The translations under genes and the position numbers were made by a program. A stretch of DNA of 28,512 nt, taken from assembly GCA_030824175.1 (NCBI GenBank), contig JAVBYH010000415.1, positions 1 to 28,512 on the forward strand, read 5' to 3'. The notes under the pieces were generated by a model, which searched no databases, was not told the origin of the DNA, and saw nothing but the letters and a program-made list of their open reading frames with translations. The stretch is from Bacteroidota bacterium. GTDB taxonomy: Bacteria; Bacteroidota; Ignavibacteria; UBA10030; UBA8401. This document shows, piece by piece, positions 23,731 to 28,512 of this stretch. Numbering within the stretch: position 1 is the first letter of the stretch; every line of letters begins with the position of its first letter.

Positions 23731-25633
23731 ATTTCTTTGCCGAGGCTGCCGGCGCGCCGATATGGAAGGGATTGGGAACGCTTTCCGTCTCGGTGTCCGA
23801 GATGTAGTACGTGAGTTCCTTCGCGGTGAGCGCGCTCACGACCGCCTTCTGCGTCGTCTTTGCCGGATCGAAGTACACGCAGCCCATCGGGACGCCGTCG
23901 AAGGAGGTGGTGAATCGGACGACGCCTTCATCCTTCGAGAGATGGCTGGCGAGGAGATCGAGATCCTTCCGCACTCCCGGACTCGCGGCCTCGGCCATCG
24001 GGAACCTGTATGCCGACAAGTCCGACTCCCTGTATTCCTCGTAGCCATTGAACGCATCGTCGTAGCCGTTGAAGATGCGCGTCCGGTATTCCGCGAACCG
24101 GATAGGACCGCCCACCACGCCCTCGTTCGGAGTTTCAAATTCGAGCTCGACCCGTTCCCCGTCGCGAAGCACGTGCCCCCGATTCAGCTGCGTGCGGATG
24201 TCGGCGGGTGAGAGTTTCGACGGCAGATAGTAGATCGTCGTGTGTACCGGTTCCCCGAACCGCGTCTCGAATCCAATGACGCCTTCCATCTCACCGAGCA
24301 ACGACGCCAGGTCCCTGAAATCGACGGCGTCGAAGAAGCCGAGCACGCCGATGTCCAACACTCCCACCGGTTCGCCGTTCTGCAGCGCGGGCGAGCGGAG
24401 CGCTCTCTTCGTCGAGGTGAAGAGCGACGCCTTCACGTCGCGGCCGGAGATGACCGACGAATCATAGAAGATCTTCACTGTATGGCTGCTCGCGTACGTG
24501 TCGACGCCCACGATGCCGTCGATATCCTCGAGCGTACCGGCGAGGGCCATGGAGCTTCCGTAACACGTGATGCTCTTCATGCCCGTCTGTGTGAACGTTG
24601 CGGTCGACGCCGGAGCGCCGCCCCACCGAAGGGAGATTGTCGTGAACTCGACGAACTGCGCCGTGATGAGCGCCGATGCGATGAGCACAAGGGCGGCGGC
24701 GGGAGCGAGGTATTTATGCTGCGGCTTGTTGTTCACCGTGAGCGTCTGTTTCAGCGGACATTTGTACGCGCAATCCGTGCACAGATTGCAATCGATGTGC
24801 CGGACCTCGGGCGTCGCCGAGATCGTGATCCCCTGGGGACAATGATCGTCGCAGAAATGGCAGTTTGAACACGTCTGCTCGTTCCGTGTGATGCGCGGTA
24901 TCGGCAGGAGGAAGGACCGCATAAAGCCGACCTCTGTGACAAGGCCGATGAGCACGAGGCCGCCAAGCAGCCAGACGGGATGAAGGGGGTAGCCGAGCAT
25001 GTACGTCGCCGCATAGAGCAGCACGAGCGTTCCGGCGGCAGCGGCGTTCAGAAAAATATTGCTGAACGCACCCATCGGACACAGGTATTTGCACCAGAAG
25101 AGCCGGTAGAACAGCGCTCCGCCAATCGTCAGCAGCATCGCCGCGACGGCGTATGCGAGCACGATGTCCGAGTTGTTGAAGCCGTTGACGGCCGCGAAGT
25201 ACGGATCGTATGTCTTGCAGAAGAGTTCGCTGTCCGTCATCGTCAAATAGACGGTGACGAAGAGGAGGATGTATTTCAGCGAGCGGAGCCACCTGTCCGC
25301 TTTCGCGGGCATCTCCCGCTGCAGCGTGAATTTTCTGCCGAGCGCGCCGAGCCATTCTGTTACCGTGCCGATCGGGCAGATGTGGCTGCAGAAGAGTTTT
25401 CCGATGAAGCCGACGCCGAGCAGCAGCGCGAACCCGAGCATCACCTGCGTCGCATTCATGCTGCAGGCCATCGCATCCAGGTTCATCTTGCTGAAAAACG
25501 AAGAGAGTCCGCCGAAGGGGCAATACTGCTCGAAGTCCGCCGCATAATGTGTGTCGAACAACGGCCTTGCCGCAACATAGACGATCAGTCCGAGCGTTGT
25601 GGTTTGAAAGATGGTGCGTGCGTTATTTTTCAT
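23729..25633 (-). CDS. Membrane polyferredoxin (NapH/NosR/CcoG-like) with ferredoxin-fold tail domains
   Basis: 634 residues from ATG 25631-25633 (a TTG directly before it is also possible). The N-terminal 330 residues hold about six membrane helices, two membrane-associated CxxxCP motifs (C82/C86 in FCSHICPIG, C181/C185 in WCKYLCPMG) and two cytosolic 4Fe-4S sites (C255, C258, C261, C265 and C282, C285, C288, C292). This is the layout of quinol-linked electron-transfer proteins such as NapH and NosR. After a last helix (YLAPAAALVLIASALITAQF) come three predicted beta-alpha-beta units. The first (350-412) closely resembles an HMA metal-binding domain, GMKSITCYGSSMALAGTLEDIDGIVGVDTY...VKIFYD, but with C357 followed by YGS where a second Cys is normal. 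The other two (about 420-505 and 550-625) are more diverged. Probable role: electron delivery for metal handling or respiration. Confidence 0.86.
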   Translation of the reverse strand: MKNNARTIFQTTTLGLIVYVAARPLFDTHYAADFEQYCPFGGLSSFFSKMNLDAMACSMNATQVMLGFALLLGVGFIGKLFCSHICPIGTVTEWLGALGRKFTLQREMPAKADRWLRSLKYILLFVTVYLTMTDSELFCKTYDPYFAAVNGFNNSDIVLAYAVAAMLLTIGGALFYRLFWCKYLCPMGAFSNIFLNAAAAGTLVLLYAATYMLGYPLHPVWLLGGLVLIGLVTEVGFMRSFLLPIPRITRNEQTCSNCHFCDDHCPQGITISATPEVRHIDCNLCTDCAYKCPLKQTLTVNNKPQHKYLAPAAALVLIASALITAQFVEFTTISLRWGGAPASTATFTQTGMKSITCYGSSMALAGTLEDIDGIVGVDTYASSHTVKIFYDSSVISGRDVKASLFTSTKRALRSPALQNGEPVGVLDIGVLGFFDAVDFRDLASLLGEMEGVIGFETRFGEPVHTTIYYLPSKLSPADIRTQLNRGHVLRDGERVELEFETPNEGVVGGPIRFAEYRTRIFNGYDDAFNGYEEYRESDLSAYRFPMAEAASPGVRKDLDLLASHLSKDEGVVRFTTSFDGVPMGCVYFDPAKTTQKAVVSALTAKELTYYISDTETESVPNPFHIGAPAASAKK

Positions 25634-26024
25634 CAAAGGGGGTGCTAAAAATGGTTCAACAGGAAAGCCGACGTGCTCCCGGCGTGGCGGGGAAATAAAA
25701 CATACGAATCGCCGATGATCTTGTCAATACGGGAATCGCCGGAAACGCGCGGAACCTGAGCCTGTATATACCGCGCGCGAAGTGTGACCTGGGTCACCAC
25801 TGTAGTTGCGTATGAGGACATATTTCCTTACCATGCGGACGCGTCTCGTAATCAATAGTTTCGCTCCCTTAGGTACGGGGACTGTGTGCGGCTGGAATCA
25901 TGTGATGAAGCCTCTGGAGAATCTCGCGATTCGAAAGGGGCGATTTTATTTTAAATCGGGAATCGGCTGTGCCGGCGTTGGTGTCATCCATATTACAGAG
26001 GGTTCTACATTCGAAGGAGCGTTT
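25634..26024. other. Longest gene-free stretch, divergent intergenic region
   Basis: 391 bases between the divergent polyferredoxin and metalloprotease genes. No reading frame with coding character is seen. It contains the CRP/FNR-type palindrome at 25783-25798, a TATATA box on the minus strand at 25765-25770, a weak plus-strand promoter candidate (TTGCGT 25806-25811, TACCAT 25829-25834, 17-base spacer), and a small inverted repeat CGATTT/AAATCG at 25941-25958. The 190-base plus-strand leader implied by the promoter candidate could hold further regulation, but I see no known riboswitch. Confidence 0.5.
25783..25798. promoter_or_regulatory. CRP/FNR-type operator candidate
   Basis: TGTGA-CCTGGG-TCACC matches the CRP consensus TGTGA-N6-TCACA at nine of ten fixed bases, and its core GTGACC-TG-GGTCAC is a perfect inverted repeat. 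It lies about 13 bases upstream of the TATATA box (25765-25770, minus strand) that could serve the polyferredoxin gene, so a bound CRP/FNR-type protein would touch its -35 region. Confidence 0.45.
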
Positions 26025-28512
26025 ATGAAAAAATCCGTACTGCTTGCAGTCGTCTGCTTCGCCTTTTCCGCCATGGGTGTGTTTGCGCAGGCGGATCTCA
26101 ACGATGTCGAAAAAAGGAAACAGGGGATCGGTGCTCCGGAACAGCAGCCGGGGTATGCGAAACGGATGTCCCTCATGAAATCGGCGGCCGAAGGGAGCCG
26201 CATCAAATGGAGGACCGGATCGGGGGGGGACCTTGATTCCTACATCTACTATGGCGATGCAAACGATCCGATCACGTTCGACATCCTCATCGACCAGGAC
26301 GTGAAGACGCTCGAGAACGTCAAGTTGACGCTGAGCGTCTGGGACGTCGACGAAGCGCAGGGCGAGGTCGACGCCGTGTATGTGAACGGGCAGTTCGTCG
26401 GCACGCTTCACGGCGCAAACGATTCATGGAGTATCAACAATTATTCAATTGATCCGTCGATCCTTGTCGGAGGCACGAAGACAGCACCGGGCGTGAACCA
26501 GGTGCAGGTCGACCTCACGGTGAGCGGCTGGGCCGTCACCGTCGACTGGGGAGCCGTCTCGGCCGATGGAGGCGAATTTAACATTGTGGAATTCGTGCCC
26601 GGTGAAAACAAGGTCGTCTCGCACATCAATCCCGACATCCACTTAAAATTCAGCGACGAGATCGACGCCGCGACAGTCACGTCGACGACGGTGAAGCTGC
26701 AGTACCGGGCGCTCGGCGGCGCGCTCACCGACGTGTCGTGCACATACACAGTGACCAAGGACATCCTCACCGTGAAGCCGAGCGGCAATCTGATGGACGG
26801 GGTGAAGTATTCCCTGCTCGTCGTCGGCGAAAAGGACGGCGTGAAGAGCAAGGCCGCCGCACAGCTGCCAACCTCCCCGTCGTACGATTTCGCGACGATA
26901 CCGGACCTGGCGCCGGAGGGACCCGGCGCGACCGATCCGGGCATTTTCCCCATCCAGGTTGTCCGGAATTCGAAGCAGATCCGGAAGAAGGCCACGGTGA
27001 TGAGGATCTACACGAACAAATGGACGCCGTGGGCCGACGTCGAATTGACGTCGCAGATCGACAAGCTTCCTGTGAAGGTGACGATCAGGGACGAGGCCAA
27101 GAACGAGATCGCCGTGCAGACAGTGGATGCAGAGCGCTCGGACATCCGCGGCACCGCGGACAGGCAGAAGGCCGGCACGAACAGCATGAACGTCTACTTC
27201 GACTGGCCTGTGTCGCTCGCGGACGGGAATCATACGATCGAGGTCATTCTCGAACCCGTCGATCAGGTTGCAGTGCCGCCCGTGACGTTCACGAAGACAA
27301 CCCCGATTACGATGCGCGCGGGAAAGACACTGAAGGTGGTGTATCAATTCGTCCTTGTCGAGGGGTGGGCCGGGGGCGTGCCGGCGGAAGACAGGACCAG
27401 GATGGACAATCTCATGGCCAATTGCAAGCTGTTCTTTAGGGACAATTTCCCCCTCGAAGACGTCGAAGTGACACAGGCCACGGACATCAACGTCACAGTG
27501 CCGTTGGCATCGTACACGTGGCCGGCGGCGCGCAATTTCCCCGGATTGAACAGCGGTAATACGTATCCCTTCGAGGATACGGTGAAAAATATTCTCCTCA
27601 ATCTCGACGCGTGGAAAAACAAGGGGTCCGGCACGGCCTTCGTCGGCTTGATCCCGGCAAATTACGGCCAGCGGAGCGTGGACAGCGGCTGGACCAGCGA
27701 GACGGGCTATACCGGTGTGTCCTACACCGTCGGCAATGGCGCGAAACCGGAGGACAATAAATTGATCCTCCTGCGTGATGACGGCGGCGTCGCCGGCAAC
27801 GGCGCCAACGCTACGACAGTGGCGCATGAATTCGGGCACAATTATTCGCTGAGCACGAAAAACTTTTCCGGTACCGCTCACACGGCGAACGAAATGCCCA
27901 CAGAAGGATTCTGGGTGAACAATAGGATCAACAAATCGACGACCGAGGGCAACACGGAGACGGCTTTGCTCAAGAGTCTCATGACGGTAAACATACAGCC
28001 TGTTGCCGAGCGGTGGATCTGTGATTACGATTACAACGAACTATTCGACAATGTCCCGAGCACATCGATGCAGAAAACCGCCGGCACAGGACCGCATCTC
28101 TTCGTCTCCGGCGGGTATGACCTGAAGAACCAGTTCTACCTTTCGCCTGTCTGGGAAAACGAATATACAACCACCACCTATCCATCACAAGGGGATCTGA
28201 CGCTGGTGCTGTTCAATGCGTCGGGCGGGCAGATCGCATCGTATAATTTCAATTCATTCACGATCAAGTTCGGGGACGGGACCACCGATACGGTGAAATC
28301 ATTCGGCTTCTTCGTTCCCACGCCGTCGGGGCTTTCCTCCATCCAGGTCAAGAAGGGCTCGACGATTCTGAAGGAGATCAAGAAGAGCGCCAACACGCCG
28401 GTTGTGACGATCATGAGCCCGGCGGCCGCGGCCGTCTGGAAAGGGAACCAGACGATCTCGTGGAGCGGCACGGATGCCGATGCGGGAACGAAGCTTCTCT
28501 ATACTGTCCGCT
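26025..28512 (+). CDS. Secreted HExxH zinc metalloprotease with SbsA-type Ig domain (3' part outside window)
   Basis: 829 residues are visible, open to the right edge. The ATG at 26025 has GAAGGAG five bases upstream and begins a signal peptide (MKKSVLLAVVCFAFSAMGVFAQ). Residues about 60-180 are a beta-rich domain with a repeated acidic pattern (VWDVDEAQGEVDAVYVNG). Residues about 183-290 form an SbsA/Big_5 Ig-like domain (FVPGENKVVSHINPDIHLKFSDEIDAATVTSTTVKL). The peptidase part contains HEFGHNYSL with H601, E602 and H605; the third zinc ligand is not the metzincin HxxGxxH form, and E623 or E627 in NEMPTEGFW is a candidate. An Ig-like module (VVTIMSPAAAAVWKGNQTISWSG) begins at the edge. The protein is probably long, modular and exported; a sorting domain would be expected beyond the window. 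Peptidase family cannot be assigned from this portion. Confidence 0.82.
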   Translation, partial: MKKSVLLAVVCFAFSAMGVFAQADLNDVEKRKQGIGAPEQQPGYAKRMSLMKSAAEGSRIKWRTGSGGDLDSYIYYGDANDPITFDILIDQDVKTLENVKLTLSVWDVDEAQGEVDAVYVNGQFVGTLHGANDSWSINNYSIDPSILVGGTKTAPGVNQVQVDLTVSGWAVTVDWGAVSADGGEFNIVEFVPGENKVVSHINPDIHLKFSDEIDAATVTSTTVKLQYRALGGALTDVSCTYTVTKDILTVKPSGNLMDGVKYSLLVVGEKDGVKSKAAAQLPTSPSYDFATIPDLAPEGPGATDPGIFPIQVVRNSKQIRKKATVMRIYTNKWTPWADVELTSQIDKLPVKVTIRDEAKNEIAVQTVDAERSDIRGTADRQKAGTNSMNVYFDWPVSLADGNHTIEVILEPVDQVAVPPVTFTKTTPITMRAGKTLKVVYQFVLVEGWAGGVPAEDRTRMDNLMANCKLFFRDNFPLEDVEVTQATDINVTVPLASYTWPAARNFPGLNSGNTYPFEDTVKNILLNLDAWKNKGSGTAFVGLIPANYGQRSVDSGWTSETGYTGVSYTVGNGAKPEDNKLILLRDDGGVAGNGANATTVAHEFGHNYSLSTKNFSGTAHTANEMPTEGFWVNNRINKSTTEGNTETALLKSLMTVNIQPVAERWICDYDYNELFDNVPSTSMQKTAGTGPHLFVSGGYDLKNQFYLSPVWENEYTTTTYPSQGDLTLVLFNASGGQIASYNFNSFTIKFGDGTTDTVKSFGFFVPTPSGLSSIQVKKGSTILKEIKKSANTPVVTIMSPAAAAVWKGNQTISWSGTDADAGTKLLYTVR

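Noticed and set aside
26643..27881. Minus-strand open frame of 412 codons opposite the metalloprotease
   Set aside because: The plus strand has a signal peptide, Ig domain and HExxH motif in one uninterrupted frame; the antisense frame has none.

Overview
This window looks like chromosomal DNA from a free-living, Gram-negative member of the FCB group, most likely Ignavibacteria or a related deep branch of Bacteroidota/Chlorobi with moderately high GC. The main clue is the C-terminal secretion signal of the cysteine protease at 17909-20431 (NFPNPFNPSTTIEYALPE..., ending GMYIYRLSVNNR.. KKMLLMK), the type A sorting domain of the type IX secretion system in the form usual for these lineages. Many lipoprotein- or Sec-type signal peptides, and sensors of the REC/PAS type, fit the same picture. 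I see no phage genes, transposases, CRISPR arrays, rRNA or tRNA genes. The taxonomic call is inference.

Layout. (1) 1-4339, minus strand: a four-gene run reading leftwards: HlyD-like membrane adaptor, VTC-type polyphosphate polymerase, DUF4956 membrane protein, and a REC-multiPAS sensor cut by the left edge. (2) 4484-6152, plus: a 59-residue winged-helix protein and a MATE efflux pump, preceded by a promoter whose predicted transcript begins at a terminator-like hairpin. (3) 6149-9051, minus: PepSY-TM protein, DUF4920 exported protein, and a hybrid histidine kinase whose N-terminal receiver has lost its phosphorylation half. (4) 9303-16116, plus: a YncE/phosphoesterase fusion, then a tight adaptor-permease-permease-ATPase operon of the LolCDE/MacAB type. 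(5) 16280-20431, plus: a TPR membrane signalling protein with a C-terminal four-Cys domain, and a secreted papain-like protease. (6) 20469-23192, minus: a GH78 alpha-L-rhamnosidase. (7) 23450-25633: a small Lys/Cys-rich exported protein (plus) with a strong terminator, convergent with a membrane polyferredoxin carrying ferredoxin-like/HMA-like tail domains (minus). (8) 25634-26024: the longest gene-free stretch, with a CRP/FNR-type palindrome. (9) 26025 to the right edge, plus: a secreted HExxH metalloprotease with an SbsA-type Ig domain, cut by the window end.

How they may work together. The most system-like part is region 1: a soluble polyphosphate polymerase, a polytopic membrane protein and a periplasmic adaptor in one operon next to a sensor, which suggests polymer synthesis coupled to the inner membrane and possibly export. 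Region 4 is a complete ABC exporter with envelope adaptor. The remainder is cell-envelope, secretion and environmental sensing machinery. Regulatory calls (promoters, operators) rest on reading motifs by eye and are tentative.
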